A stretch of DNA of 64,000 nt, from NCBI GenBank assembly GCA_023374025.1, contig SIJG01000110.1:267032-331031 (forward strand), in the 5' to 3' direction. The notes beneath the pieces are model-generated. The model was not told the origin of the DNA. It saw only the letters and a list, made by a program, of their open reading frames with translations, and ran no database searches. Positions 37,701 through 50,370 of the stretch are shown here, piece by piece. This stretch comes from Heterodera schachtii. Lineage: Eukaryota > Nematoda > Chromadorea > Rhabditida > Heteroderidae. Made by a program: the position numbers and the translations under genes. How positions within the stretch are numbered: position 1 is the stretch's first letter; each line of letters opens with the position of its first letter.

Positions 37701-40700
37701 CAAACGTTTTTCAAATTTTGGGTGTATCCGAATAGAAAGAGGTTGGAAATCATTACTTTTCAGGCTTATAAAATTCGGGCCAAAAAATATTGGTGTTTGT
37801 GACTAGAAAAATGGACATGCATTTCATTTGGATTCCAAAATGCAATTACAGAATTGCGCCGGCAAATCCTAGATACACAACGGCGCTTTCATTATAAAGC
37901 TTTAAGGGAGGCATAGTAACACGAATATTCAATTTCTTACTTTATCTGAATAGAAAAAGGTTGGTTACGCACGAACACTTTCATAGAAATTCTGGCTGAA
38001 ACTAAAATCCCTCTTTTGGTCTTAAATTATGAATTTTTGGCCCATTATGGACGAATTAAGTATAGAAGGCGTCGCATAAATACAGTCATATTTTTAGTTC
38101 GAGTTTCAGAAAATGAATATTTAAAAGGGGCTAAATTACAAACGTTTTTCAAATTTTGGGTGTATCCGAATAGAAAGAGGTTGGAAATCATTACTTTTCA
38201 GGCTTATAAAATTCGGGCCAAAAAATATTGGTGTTTGTGACTAGAAAAATGGACATGCATTTCATTTGGATTCCAAAATGCAATTACAGAATTGCGCCGG
38301 CAAATCCTAGATACACAACGGCGCTTTCATTATAAAGCTTTAAGGGAGGCATAGTAACACGAATATTTCAATTTCTTACTTTATCTGAATAGAAAAAGGT
38401 TGGTTACGCACGAACACTTTCATAGAAATTCTGGCTGAAACTAAAATCCCTCTTTTGGTCTTAAATTATGAATTTTTGGCCCATTATGGACGAATTAAGT
38501 ATAGAAGGCGTCGCATAAATACAGTCATATTTTTAGTTCGAGTTTCAGAAAATGAATATTTAAAAGGGGCTAAATTACAAACGTTTTTCAAATTTTGGGT
38601 GTATCCGAATAGAAAGAGGTTGGAAATCATTACTTTTCAGGCTTATAAAATTCGGGCCAAAAAATATTGGTGTTTGTGACTAGAAAAATGGACATGCATT
38701 TCATTTGGATTCCAAAATGCAATTACAGAATTGCGCCGGCAAATCCTAGATACACAACGGCGCTTTCATTATAAAGCTTTAAGGGAGGCATAGTAACACG
38801 AATATTTCAATTTCTTACTTTATCTGAATAGAAAAAGGTTGGTTACGCACGAACACTTTCATAGAAATTCTGGCTGAAACTAAAATCCCTCTTTTGGTCT
38901 TAAATTATGAATTTTTGGCCCATTATGGACGAATTAAGTATAGAAGGCGTCGCATAAATACAGTCATATTTTTAGTTCGAGTTTCAGAAAATGAATATTT
39001 AAAAGGGGCTAAATTACAAACGTTTTTCAAATTTTGGGTGTATCCGAATAGAAAGAGGTTGGAAATCATTACTTTTCAGGCTTATAAAATTCGGGCCAAA
39101 AAATATTGGTGTTTGTGACTAGAAAAATGGACATGCATTTCATTTGGATTCCAAAATGCAATTACAGAATTGCGCCGGCAAATCCTAGATACACAACGGC
39201 GCTTTCATTATAAAGCTTTAAGGGAGGCATAGTAACACGAATATTTCAATTTCTTACTTTATCTGAATAGAAAAAGGTTGGTTACGCACGAACACTTTCA
39301 TAGAAATTCTGGCTGAAACTAAAATCCCTCTTTTGGTCTTAAATTATGAATTTTTGGCCCATTATGGACGAATTAAGCATAGAAGGCGTCGCATAAATAC
39401 AGTCATATTTTTAGTTCGAGTTTCAGAAAATGAATATTTAAAAGGGGCTAAATTACAAACGTTTTTCAAATTTTGGGTGTATCCGAATAGAAAGAGGTTG
39501 GAAATCATTACTTTTCAGGCTTATAAAATTCGGGCCAAAAAATATTGGTGTTTGTGACTAGAAAAATGGACATGCATTTCATTTGGATTCCAAAATGCAA
39601 TTACAGAATTGCGCCGGCAAATCCTAGATACACAACGGCGCTTTCATTATAAAGCTTTAAGGGAGGCATAGTAACACGAATATTTCAATTTCTTACTTTA
39701 TCTGAATAGAAAAAGGTTGGTTACGCACGAACACTTTCATAGAAATTCTGGCTGAAACTAAAATCCCTCTTTTGGTCTTAAATTATGAATTTTTGGCCCA
39801 TTATGGACGAATTAAGCATAGAAGGCGTCGCATAAATACAGTCATATTTTTAGTTCGAGTTTCAGAAAATGAATATTTAAAAGGGGCTAAATTACAAACG
39901 TTTTTCAAATTTTGGGTGTATCCGAATAGAAAGAGGTTGGAAATCATTACTTTTCAGGCTTATAAAATTCGGGCCAAAAAATATTGGTGTTTGTGACTAG
40001 AAAAATGGACATGCATTTCATTTGGATTCCAAAATGCAATTACAGAATTGCGCCGGCAAATCCTAGATACACAACGGCGCTTTCATTATAAAGCTTTAAG
40101 GGAGGCATAGTAACACGAATATTTCAATTTCTTACTTTATCTGAATAGAAAAAGGTTGGTTACGCACGAACACTTTCATAGAAATTCTGGCTGAAACTAA
40201 AATCCCTCTTTTGGTCTTAAATTATGAATTTTTGGCCCATTATGGACGAATTAAGTATAGAAGGCGTCGCATAAATACAGTCATATTTTTAGTTCGAGTT
40301 TCAGAAAATGAATATTTAAAAGGGGCTAAATTACAAACGTTTTTCAAATTTTGGGTGTATCCGAATAGAAAGAGGTTGGAAATCATTACTTTTCAGGCTT
40401 ATAAAATTCGGGCCAAAAAATATTGGTGTTTGTGACTAGAAAAATGGACATGCATTTCATTTGGATTCCAAAATGCAATTACAGAATTGCGCCGGCAAAT
40501 CCTAGATACACAACGGCGCTTTCATTATAAAGCTTTAAGGGAGGCATAGTAACACGAATATTTCAATTTCTTACTTTATCTGAATAGAAAAAGGTTGGTT
40601 ACGCACGAACACTTTCATAGAAATTCTGGCTGAAACTAAAATCCCTCTTTTGGTCTTAAATTATGAATTTTTGGCCCATTATGGACGAATTAAGTATAGA

Positions 40701-43700
40701 AGGCGTCGCATAAATACAGTCATATTTTTAGTTCGAGTTTCAGAAAATGAATATTTAAAAGGGGCTAAATTACAAACGTTTTTCAAATTTTGGGTGTATC
40801 CGAATAGAAAGAGGTTGGAAATCATTACTTTTCAGGCTTATAAAATTCGGGCCAAAAAATATTGGTGTTTGTGACTAGAAAAATGGACATGCATTTCATT
40901 TGGATTCCAAAATGCAATTACAGAATTGCGCCGGCAAATCCTAGATACACAACGGCGCTTTCATTATAAAGCTTTAAGGGAGGCATAGTAACACGAATAT
41001 TTCAATTTCTTACTTTATCTGAATAGAAAAAGGTTGGTTACGCACGAACACTTTCATAGAAATTCTGGCTGAAACTAAAATCCCTCTTTTGGTCTTAAAT
41101 TATGAATTTTTGGCCCATTATGGACGAATTAAGTATAGAAGGCGTCGCATAAATACAGTCATATTTTTAGTTCGAGTTTCAGAAAATGAATATTTAAAAG
41201 GGGCTAAATTACAAACGTTTTTCAAATTTTGGGTGTATCCGAATAGAAAGAGGTTGGAAATCATTACTTTTCAGGCTTATAAAATTCGGGCCAAAAAATA
41301 TTGGTGTTTGTGACTAGAAAAATGGACATGCATTTCATTTGGATTCCAAAATGCAATTACAGAATTGCGCCGGCAAATCCTAGATACACAACGGCGCTTT
41401 CATTATAAAGCTTTAAGGGAGGCATAGTAACACGAATATTTCAATTTCTTACTTTATCTGAATAGAAAAAGGTTGGTTACGCACGAACACTTTCATAGAA
41501 ATTCTGGCTGAAACTAAAATCCCTCTTTTGGTCTTAAATTATGAATTTTTGGCCCATTATGGACGAATTAAGTATAGAAGGCGTCGCATAAATACAGTCA
41601 TATTTTTAGTTCGAGTTTCAGAAAATGAATATTTAAAAGGGGCTAAATTACAAACGTTTTTCAAATTTTGGGTGTATCCGAATAGAAAGAGGTTGGAAAT
41701 CATTACTTTTCAGGCTTATAAAATTCGGGCCAAAAAATATTGGTGTTTGTGACTAGAAAAATGGACATGCATTTCATTTGGATTCCAAAATGCAATTACA
41801 GAATTGCGCCGGCAAATCCTAGATACACAACGGCGCTTTCATTATAAAGCTTTAAGGGAGGCATAGTAACACGAATATTTCAATTTCTTACTTTATCTGA
41901 ATAGAAAAAGGTTGGTTACGCACGAACACTTTCATAGAAATTCTGGCTGAAACTAAAATCCCTCTTTTGGTCTTAAATTATGAATTTTTGGCCCATTATG
42001 GACGAATTAAGTATAGAAGGCGTCGCATAAATACAGTCATATTTTTAGTTCGAGTTTCAGAAAATGAATATTTAAAAGGGGCTAAATTACAAACGTTTTT
42101 CAAATTTTGGGTGTATCCGAATAGAAAGAGGTTGGAAATCATTACTTTTCAGGCTTATAAAATTCGGGCCAAAAAATATTGGTGTTTGTGACTAGAAAAA
42201 TGGACATGCATTTCATTTGGATTCCAAAATGCAATTACAGAATTGCGCCGGCAAATCCTAGATACACAACGGCGCTTTCATTATAAAGCTTTAAGGGAGG
42301 CATAGTAACACGAATATTTCAATTTCTTACTTTATCTGAATAGAAAAAGGTTGGTTACGCACGAACACTTTCATAGAAATTCTGGCTGAAACTAAAATCC
42401 CTCTTTTGGTCTTAAATTATGAATTTTTGGCCCATTATGGACGAATTAAGTATAGAAGGCGTCGCATAAATACAGTCATATTTTTAGTTCGAGTTTCAGA
42501 AAATGAATATTTAAAAGGGGCTAAATTACAAACGTTTTTCAAATTTTGGGTGTATCCGAATAGAAAGAGGTTGGAAATCATTACTTTTCAGGCTTATAAA
42601 ATTCGGGCCAAAAAATATTGGTGTTTGTGACTAGAAAAATGGACATGCATTTCATTTGGATTCCAAAATGCAATTACAGAATTGCGCCGGCAAATCCTAG
42701 ATACACAACGGCGCTTTCATTATAAAGCTTTAAGGGAGGCATAGTAACACGAATATTTCAATTTCTTACTTTATCTGAATAGAAAAAGGTTGGTTACGCA
42801 CGAACACTTTCATAGAAATTCTGGCTGAAACTAAAATCCCTCTTTTGGTCTTAAATTATGAATTTTTGGCCCATTATGGACGAATTAAGTATAGAAGGCG
42901 TCGCATAAATACAGTCATATTTTTAGTTCGAGTTTCAGAAAATGAATATTTAAAAGGGGCTAAATTACAAACGTTTTTCAAATTTTGGGTGTATCCGAAT
43001 AGAAAGAGGTTGGAAATCATTACTTTTCAGGCTTATAAAATTCGGGCCAAAAAATATTGGTGTTTGTGACTAGAAAAATGGACATGCATTTCATTTGGAT
43101 TCCAAAATGCAATTACAGAATTGCGCCGGCAAATCCTAGATACACAACGGCGCTTTCATTATAAAGCTTTAAGGGAGGCATAGTAACACGAATATTTCAA
43201 TTTCTTACTTTATCTGAATAGAAAAAGGTTGGTTACGCACGAACACTTTCATAGAAATTCTGGCTGAAACTAAAATCCCTCTTTTGGTCTTAAATTATGA
43301 ATTTTTGGCCCATTATGGACGAATTAAGTATAGAAGGCGTCGCATAAATACAGTCATATTTTTAGTTCGAGTTTCAGAAAATGAATATTTAAAAGGGGCT
43401 AAATTACAAACGTTTTTCAAATTTTGGGTGTATCCGAATAGAAAGAGGTTGGAAATCATTACTTTTCAGGCTTATAAAATTCGGGCCAAAAAATATTGGT
43501 GTTTGTGACTAGAAAAATGGACATGCATTTCATTTGGATTCCAAAATGCAATTACAGAATTGCGCCGGCAAATCCTAGATACACAACGGCGCTTTCATTA
43601 TAAAGCTTTAAGGGAGGCATAGTAACACGAATATTTCAATTTCTTACTTTATCTGAATAGAAAAAGGTTGGTTACGCACGAACACTTTCATAGAAATTCT

Positions 43701-44475
43701 GGCTGAAACTAAAATCCCTCTTTTGGTCTTAAATTATGAATTTTTGGCCCATTATGGACGAATTAAGTATAGAAGGCGTCGCATAAATACAGTCATATTT
43801 TTAGTTCGAGTTTCAGAAAATGAATATTTAAAAGGGGCTAAATTACAAACGTTTTTCAAATTTTGGGTGTATCCGAATAGAAAGAGGTTGGAAATCATTA
43901 CTTTTCAGGCTTATAAAATTCGGGCCAAAAAATATTGGTGTTTGTGACTAGAAAAATGGACATGCATTTCATTTGGATTCCAAAATGCAATTACAGAATT
44001 GCGCCGGCAAATCCTAGATACACAACGGCGCTTTCATTATAAAGCTTTAAGGGAGGCATAGTAACACGAATATTTCAATTTCTTACTTTATCTGAATAGA
44101 AAAAGGTTGGTTACGCACGAACACTTTCATAGAAATTCTGGCTGAAACTAAAATCCCTCTTTTGGTCTTAAATTATGAATTTTTGGCCCATTATGGACGA
44201 ATTAAGTATAGAAGGCGTCGCATAAATACAGTCATATTTTTAGTTCGAGTTTCAGAAAATGAATATTTAAAAGGGGCTAAATTACAAACGTTTTTCAAAT
44301 TTTGGGTGTATCCGAATAGAAAGAGGTTGGAAATCATTACTTTTCAGGCTTATAAAATTCGGGCCAAAAAATATTGGTGTTTGTGACTAGAAAAATGGAC
44401 ATGCATTTCATTTGGATTCCAAAATGCAATTACAGAATTGCGCCGGCAAATCCTAAATACACAACGGCGCTTTCA
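34791..44475. repeat. Satellite array: 22 units of 439 bp
   Basis: 22 head-to-tail copies are almost identical. Spacing is 439 bp except for two 438-bp units carrying the same 1-bp deletion (near 36172 and 37928). Outer edges read CCTAAATAC while inner junctions read CCTAGATAC. Copy 1 carries a few private substitutions. Two adjacent copies (39333 and 39772) share a T-to-C change. Each unit has a 74-codon frame that lacks any ATG, so I treat the array as non-coding. The array abuts the foldback element at 44482. Confidence 0.97.
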
Positions 44476-44481
44476 AAAATC

Positions 44482-45420
44482 GGTAAAATTGCCGAATACG
44501 GTATCGGCTCAAAATCGCACAAAAACACTTTTATAGGTTTTCTTAGGTGCTGAGAACGATAGAAAAGCTTAAAATTGGGCGCGGAAAAGCATTTAAACCG
44601 GTTTTTGAACCGGTTTAAAACTCGAAAAATTGAGTGAAAAGGAGGGCTCCTGACCTTTTAAAACGGTCAAATTCGGACAAATTTGGTATCATTCGAAAGC
44701 TCTTGACGAGCTAAGTCTAAAAATCAAAGAATCAAGTCGAACCGGCACCATCTGAGCATGGGACAACTGAGTCCCAGTGAAAATGGACACTTCAGTACCA
44801 AAAATAATAAACGGGAAATAACAATTTAAAAGCTATCTTTCGCAAAAGGGAGCATGCGAAGACGGAGCAAGTAGTGGGGCGAGACGGAGGGCGGAGGAAA
44901 AAGTCTGACGAGCGCCACAGGCGGTTGACTGCGGGGGCCCGAAGGGCCCCCGCCAATCAGTCAACCGCCTGCGGATCACGCGCGGACTTCTTCCGTAGCC
45001 CGTAGTCTCGCCCCACCTACTGGCCGCCGTAGTCGAGTGTGCGGCGGTTTTTTAGCGCAATAACCAAAATTACCTATTTGCACCAGTTTCACTGCATTAC
45101 ATTTGGTACTGGTGTCCATTTTCACTGGGACTCAGTTGTCCCAATGCTCAGATGGTGCCGGTTCGGCTTGATTCTTTGATTTTTAGACTTAGCTCGTCAA
45201 GAGCTTTCGAATGATACCAAATTTGTCCGAATTGACCGTTTTAAAAGGTCAGGAGCCCTCCTTTTCACTCAAATTTTCGAGTTTTAAACCGGTTTAAAAA
45301 CCGGTTTAAACGCTTTTCCGCGCCCAATTTTAAGCTTTTCTATCGTTCGCAGCACCTAAGAAAACCTATAAAAGTGTTTTTGTGCGATTTTGAGCCGATA
45401 CCGTATTCGGCAATTTTTCC
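44482..45420. mobile_element. 939-bp palindromic foldback element
   Basis: The left arm (44482-44800) and right arm (about 45110-45420) are reverse complements of about 310 bp with few mismatches. Examples are GCCGAATACGGTATCGGCTC against GAGCCGATACCGTATTCGGC, and the AAACCGGTTT motifs. The centre is a second palindrome: GGCGGTTGACTG ... CAGTCAACCGCC around CGGGGGCCCGAAGGGCCCCCG (44931-44951). Between arm and centre, about 60-90 bp per side is asymmetric. There is no ORF of note. It begins 7 bp after the satellite array ends. Confidence 0.92.
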
Positions 45421-45462
45421 CAAAAATCTGCTAAAATATGGCCAAAATTCTCAATTTTTCCC

Positions 45463-45488
45463 CTGGCGGCGCCTATCGGCACCGCCAG
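45463..45488. repeat. GC-hairpin repeat copy 3
   Basis: CTGGCGGCGCC TATC GGCACCGCCAG has an 11-bp stem with one C/A position (a G-U pair if read from the other strand). It is the same family as 33938-34075, on the opposite side of the satellite block, in similar AT-rich context. Confidence 0.8.
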
Positions 45489-45945
45489 CCCCTAAAAGTC
45501 CTTTATTTTCTTAAAAATTTGCTAAATCACAAAATTTTGCCATTTTTGTTCATGGACAGTCAAAAATACAACATTTGATCATTTTAAACATGTTTTGAAT
45601 AAATTTTGTAAAAATGAGGCTTTTTGACCCAAAATAAGGTTTTTTTGCATGCCAAATGAGGCTTTTGAAAATTTTATCTGCCATCCCTGGTTATGAAGCT
45701 TAAAATTGTCAAATTATTTATGGTCGTTTAAACTATAAAAAAGCCGAAATGAAAAAAGCATGAATTATTGTGGAAAAATGTGCCATGAATGGGATGGATG
45801 AAAAAAAGGCATAATTTATAAATTGATCAATTAAAAAATCACAGGATATTAAAAGAAAAACAGACAATCACGAAATTATGGGATATTAAATAAATCAAAT
45901 ACAATAAATAAAAGGATATTAAAATGAGGTATCATAAAAAGTGGA
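45489..45945. other. Intergenic, SPO11 3' side
   Basis: AT-rich sequence. It contains a hAT-like terminus GCCATCCCTG at about 45683-45692 but no gene. It presumably includes the SPO11 3' UTR. Confidence 0.4.
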
Positions 45946-48467
45946 TCAATCCTGATCACTATCAAAATCGGTGTTCTGCTGCTGCTGAACAAAGCCATCA
46001 TTTTTTTGATTTTGATCACTATCAAAATCGTCGTCATCATTCTGCTGATCGCTATCAAAGTCGGCATTGTTTTTATCATTTTGATCACTATCAAAATCGG
46101 CGTCATCATTCTGCTGATCACTATCAAAATCGGCACTTGTGCCACCACCACGAGAATCACTCCCAGCCAAATTTGCATCGTCCCAATCACTTCCAAAGTC
46201 AGCGTCGTCGTTATTGTCACTCCAATCGATGTCTGAGAAATCTTCTTGCTGGTTCTGTTGCTGTTGTTGATCACCGTTGTTGTTGAATTGACAATTGTGT
46301 GGGTAAGCGACGGCGACGTTCAGCGGCACCAATTTGTTGTCCAGGTAAACGGTGCTCAAATAATTAGCCGAAATGGCACAGAGCGCCTCCAACTCCAACT
46401 TGTGCGCACTGTTCAACATGACGGACAACTGAACGATGTGGAAAAAATCATTCACAAACCAAGGACGGAGGGGTTTTCGTTGTTAAGCGAAGCCAGGAAA
46501 AAAACTTTTTTTTTTTTTGAAAATTGGCCAACTTTCTTAAAAAATCATGCCCTCCCCTTCGTTCTCATCAATCATGCCACAACAACGAAGAAACAATGGA
46601 CAAGAAGATGAAGCAACCGACCCCTTGATTAAGAATCACACTCTACCAAAAAAAAAATTTTTTTTTTTTAACTTTTGGGCGAAAATGAGGGGGGGGGGGG
46701 AGTAATTCGTCCCAATACTAAAAGGGGTTCGTTCATATTATGCCCATTTTGATGATTCAAATCGGTATCAGCAATGCCTCGTAGTTGAACAGAGTGCGCT
46801 CCTCGCTATTGCTGTCCCCAGCGTTCTGCCGTTGGTTCACCCGTTGCGCAATGCGTTCAATCCGTTTGCGGTCCGCCTCCGACAGTTGCAGGAACTGATT
46901 GTGCGGGATTGGCAATGTTTGTGCTTCGGACGGCAAAAAGCCCAACCATCGGAGGCGTGGCAAATGGAGGGCACCCGCCTCAATGGCCGAACGACTGGAC
47001 CCGTATTTGTAGGTCAGAAAGATCTCAACACCTGGGCATTGGGAGAAAAAAACTTTGTAAAGGTAGATCCCAAAATGCCGCCGGGACAAAAAAAATTTGG
47101 AAAATTTTAGGTTGCTAAATTTTTTTTTTTTTTAATTTCCTAGATTTTTTGCGTAAAACGTCTTGTACTGCTCCGACTTTGTAAATGACGTGATTTACGG
47201 GCAAAACACAGTAAACAGCATTGCGTTACCGTATGGGTCCGCATCCACCAGTACCAACATGGGCAACGAGGGCAGTTGAATGGACAACCAATGAAGAAAT
47301 TGTCGAGTGCAAAAGTCAGGATAGCCGCGGCCCTAAAAATAAAAAAAATGGTCTACAGAAGGAGACCAATTGATATCACCAGAGATGGAAAAACTGATAC
47401 CGAAAAATTTTTAGAATCGGAATTTCGTAGCGGAAAAGGAAAGACCGATCATCAAAACAAAAAATCGGAATTTGGGGGATTGGGCCAATCCACGGCACAA
47501 CCAACAATCGATGGCAATTTCTTATTTTACATGTTTTGTGCTTTGTGCGTACAGTGATCAGAATGCTGCGTGGGAATTTGTGGGTGAATTGTTCGTCAAC
47601 AAGTCGTTGAAAGATGGCGTCCTTCTCCACCACGAGCAGAAACTGCGCATCGCTGTGCACCAAATTGAAATGGCACAACGACTCGACGAGTGCCACCGGG
47701 GACGAACGAAAGTCCACCACCACGTCATCATCCATGCCGTCAAAGAGGCGCAAATTGCCAATGGCAAAGCCACGGGAGCAGCTGATCTGTGTACCATGGG
47801 AACGGTAAAAAGATCAGTTACAGTCATCACTGATCGGGAGCAATTTTTCCGTTTCTACCCTCTCCATTTCTCGAAATCCCCGTTTTACCGGTTACTTTTA
47901 CTAACCGAAAATTTTTTTTTTGAAAAATTTGTAGTAAAATGGAAATGACCCAATCGATTGGTCGAATAAGCAACCAGTCGACCAACCACGTTCAGTTCGT
48001 TTCGGCATGCGTTCAGTTGTTTGCACAAGGCGGACAGTGCACGGTCAAAGTTGGCCTGTTTGCCGTACAGCTTTTTGTGCTCGTAGAACAAATCTCTGCA
48101 AAAATTATAAATCAATACAATAATACGGAAAGCACTCGTCATCCGTACTAGGATATGTCGGCATGCCGATATTCGACATTTTCGGGGCTCGGAATCCCGA
48201 AATTTTTGTTTCGAGTCTCGTCACAAAGTTTGGGGTTAGCCATCAATTATTTCAACCGTCAGTTAAAAACTCAGCAGCGCACCTTTTGGTGGCCTTTCGG
48301 TTGCGCACCAACAGCTCGTACACCTGTGCCATCGTGCGCATTCGTTGGTCGACCACATTTGGCGCTGCACGGACATATCGCACGGACAGACAACCACCCT
48401 CACGATGGATGTGCTCAATGGCGGCAAGAATTTGTGTGGTGCGCGACTGTCGCTGCTGTTGTGCCAT
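45946..48467 (-). CDS. spo-11: Meiotic SPO11 (topoisomerase VI-A-like) with acidic repeat tail
   Basis: Exons 48467-48283, 48095-47987, 47786-47553, 47332-47230, 47031-46841 and 46428-45946 give 434 aa. SPO11 makes meiotic double-strand breaks through a tyrosine-DNA link. The winged-helix tyrosine is seen in KRDLFYEHKKLYG (Tyr66, with R-D-x-F-Y as in yeast). The Toprim domain shows LLVVEKDAIFQRLV (Glu152) and VLVDADPYG (Asp206, Asp208). GRGYPDFCTRQFL and LTYKYGSS are further family motifs. The last exon finishes the fold (KLELEALCAISANYLSTVYL). It then adds about 110 residues rich in D, N, Q and S with five DFDSDQ repeats, absent from SPO11 proteins I know. The exon 5 to 6 junction (GTGAAC donor, 412-nt intron) is inferred from phase; read-through would instead stop at 46757. 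It is the last gene of the minus-strand cluster, 304 bp after the PLP gene. Confidence 0.9.
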
Positions 48468-48771
48468 GGAAAATACCTTTTATGAAAACAATTGGAAAGC
48501 AAATTAGGTAAATGAAAAACAGCAAATGAAAATGAAAAACAAATTGGTCGTCTCTTTTTTTGTGAAAACCAAACAATTAACCACAAAATTTGAGTCGGAA
48601 TTATTCAAATACACATATAAAATTGGAATGAAAAACGGATTAATTAATACTCGTACAATAAAATTTTTACAAAAAAAAACAAAGCCTAGGCCAAGCCTAA
48701 GCCATTGTACGATTTGTCATGAAATCGAAAAACATTCTACAATAAGAGCAAATTGAAAATGTGTAAAAAAT

Positions 48772-50137
48772 TTATTTGCTCTCTTCGGTGTCCAATTTTT
48801 TGGCATAATTTCGTGCACCAAAAATGGTCGAACCAACGCGCACATTTGTACTGCCATATTTGATCGCTGAAAAGTTGGTTGAACAACTGTTTGATCAATG
48901 ATGAGAAGTGATCGGAAAAGCCAAAGGAATTGGCACACCCACCCAATTGATAGTCGGCACTCATTCCCATGGACAGCTCCAACTCGGTGGACAACCGCAG
49001 TTCCGTTTGCAACGCGTCACGCAACTTTCGGAGCAGTGCAAAGTCCGCATTTTCGTCTCCGCTTCCCAAACTTTGACCAATCGATCCAATCGTCATCAAA
49101 CCTTTAAAATGTTCAAAAATGCTTATGAACGCAATTGCGGGATTCCCGATTCCGTAATCTTAGAAAATTTTTATCAAGAAAAAAGGCGGAAAAGAGCAAG
49201 CAGATCGCAGCGGGATTCAAATAAAAAATTTTTTCTCCAATTTTGGGCCTCTACCCACCGATCAGTGTCAAAGAATGGCACTGTTCCATGACATGTTTGG
49301 CCAATGGCAGCAGTTCGTCAGGATGTACACCGCCCTTGTTGAGCTCGCCGCTTGTGTTCACTGAAAATTGGAAGCGAAATTTTTTTAGGTTTTCCCCTGC
49401 AGTTTTGCCTTGAATGAAAATTTTCAGTGTTTTTCCCATCGCATTCATTGCCCTCTGAAGACCATTCGCATGTTTTACACTGTCCACCGTTTCCACACAC
49501 CACAAATTTGGTACGGCACAAATGCGGTTTATCTTTTTGGGGATTTTTTTTTGAAATGCCCCGAATAAAATCCCCTACCAAGATGCGCCAAAGTTACCAT
49601 GTTCGATTGTATTCGGCCAATGTAATGCCATCGAATTTGGTCGGCCCCATGCGCAGCCATTTGCTGAGCTTTTGTCTCCAATTCTTGCACGTAATTCTCG
49701 CCAAAATGGCGTTGTCCGCCATGCCGATAACAGAGCAACACCGAGTCGACTGGGAAAGTCTGACAAAAGGCATATAAATTAACAGCGTTAAACACGAAAG
49801 GACAGCATGTAAATAGTTGGCAGGTCCCCCTTTTAAAACCGAAATTCGACAAATTGCCGGACAGCAGTTGAACCATAATTATTTCATGGTGCCAAATGAA
49901 TGGTCGTTCGTGGTTAATTTGAATGAAATTCCCCGTCAAAAGCCGAAATGACAAGACCAGCAATTTCCGTCAAAAAACACACACCTTGGAAACGGCAACC
50001 AAACGAACTGCTAAACAAGGGAAATTGTTTAAATTACGCATAATTTGATGCCAACCACCTGCTGATGAATGGGCGCACAGTTCGGCAACACTGTCGAGGA
50101 CCACCCTCAGATTGTTCAACACAAACTCAGAGGCCAT
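48772..50137 (-). CDS. Pyridoxal phosphate homeostasis protein (YggS/PLPBP family)
   Basis: Exons 50137-49985, 49759-49598, 49532-49409, 49360-49259, 49101-48943 and 48866-48772 give 264 aa, the usual family length. The fold is an alanine-racemase-like TIM barrel that holds PLP without known catalysis. Lys51 in LVAVSK is the expected PLP lysine. Family motifs follow: RHFGENYVQEL, WHYIGRIQSN, VPNLWCVETVDSVKHA, VNTSGE, LMTIGS, ELSMGMSADY and the phosphate-binding STNVRVGSTIFG. The third intron uses a GC donor (GCAAAA), needed to keep QVNTSGE in frame. The AATAAA at 48776-48771 overlaps the stop codon. It lies 233 bp downstream of MRPL2 and 304 bp upstream of SPO11 on the same strand. Confidence 0.95.
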
Positions 50138-50370
50138 TTGCAAAAAGTGAAAAAATAGCACCGAAAATTGAAACGATCTTTAAAAAACAGCACAAAAATG
50201 CGGCGACTTCCAAATCGAAACTCTGACCAAAACAAACAAAAATATTTGGTGGAATATTGACAATTATTCTGAGGAGACGGTGTTGCAAACAAAAAAATGA
50301 CATGACAATTTTTTTCATCATTAATAATAATCCATCCCTATGCTCCACAATTGGATTCTCTCTCTGGCGC

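Noticed and set aside
34945..44386. 22 identical 74-codon ORFs, one per satellite unit, as a tandem gene family
   Set aside because: The frame has no ATG (it opens at TTG), no recognisable domain, and identity extends equally through the non-ORF part of each unit. Satellite homogenisation explains it.
34791..44475. CRISPR-like array
   Set aside because: Units are identical along their full 439 bp with no variable spacers, and the genome is eukaryotic.
33733..45694. One 12 kb hAT transposon bounded by CAGGGAT ends
   Set aside because: The inverted ends match over only about 12 bp and the flanking 8-mers (GTGTACAC and GTTATGAA) differ. There is no target duplication and no transposase.
46757..46840. 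SPO11 ending at 46757 as the natural C terminus
   Set aside because: The 46428-45946 exon carries the expected SPO11 C-terminal motif (KLELEALCAIS) in a compatible phase, so the short form looks like intron read-through.
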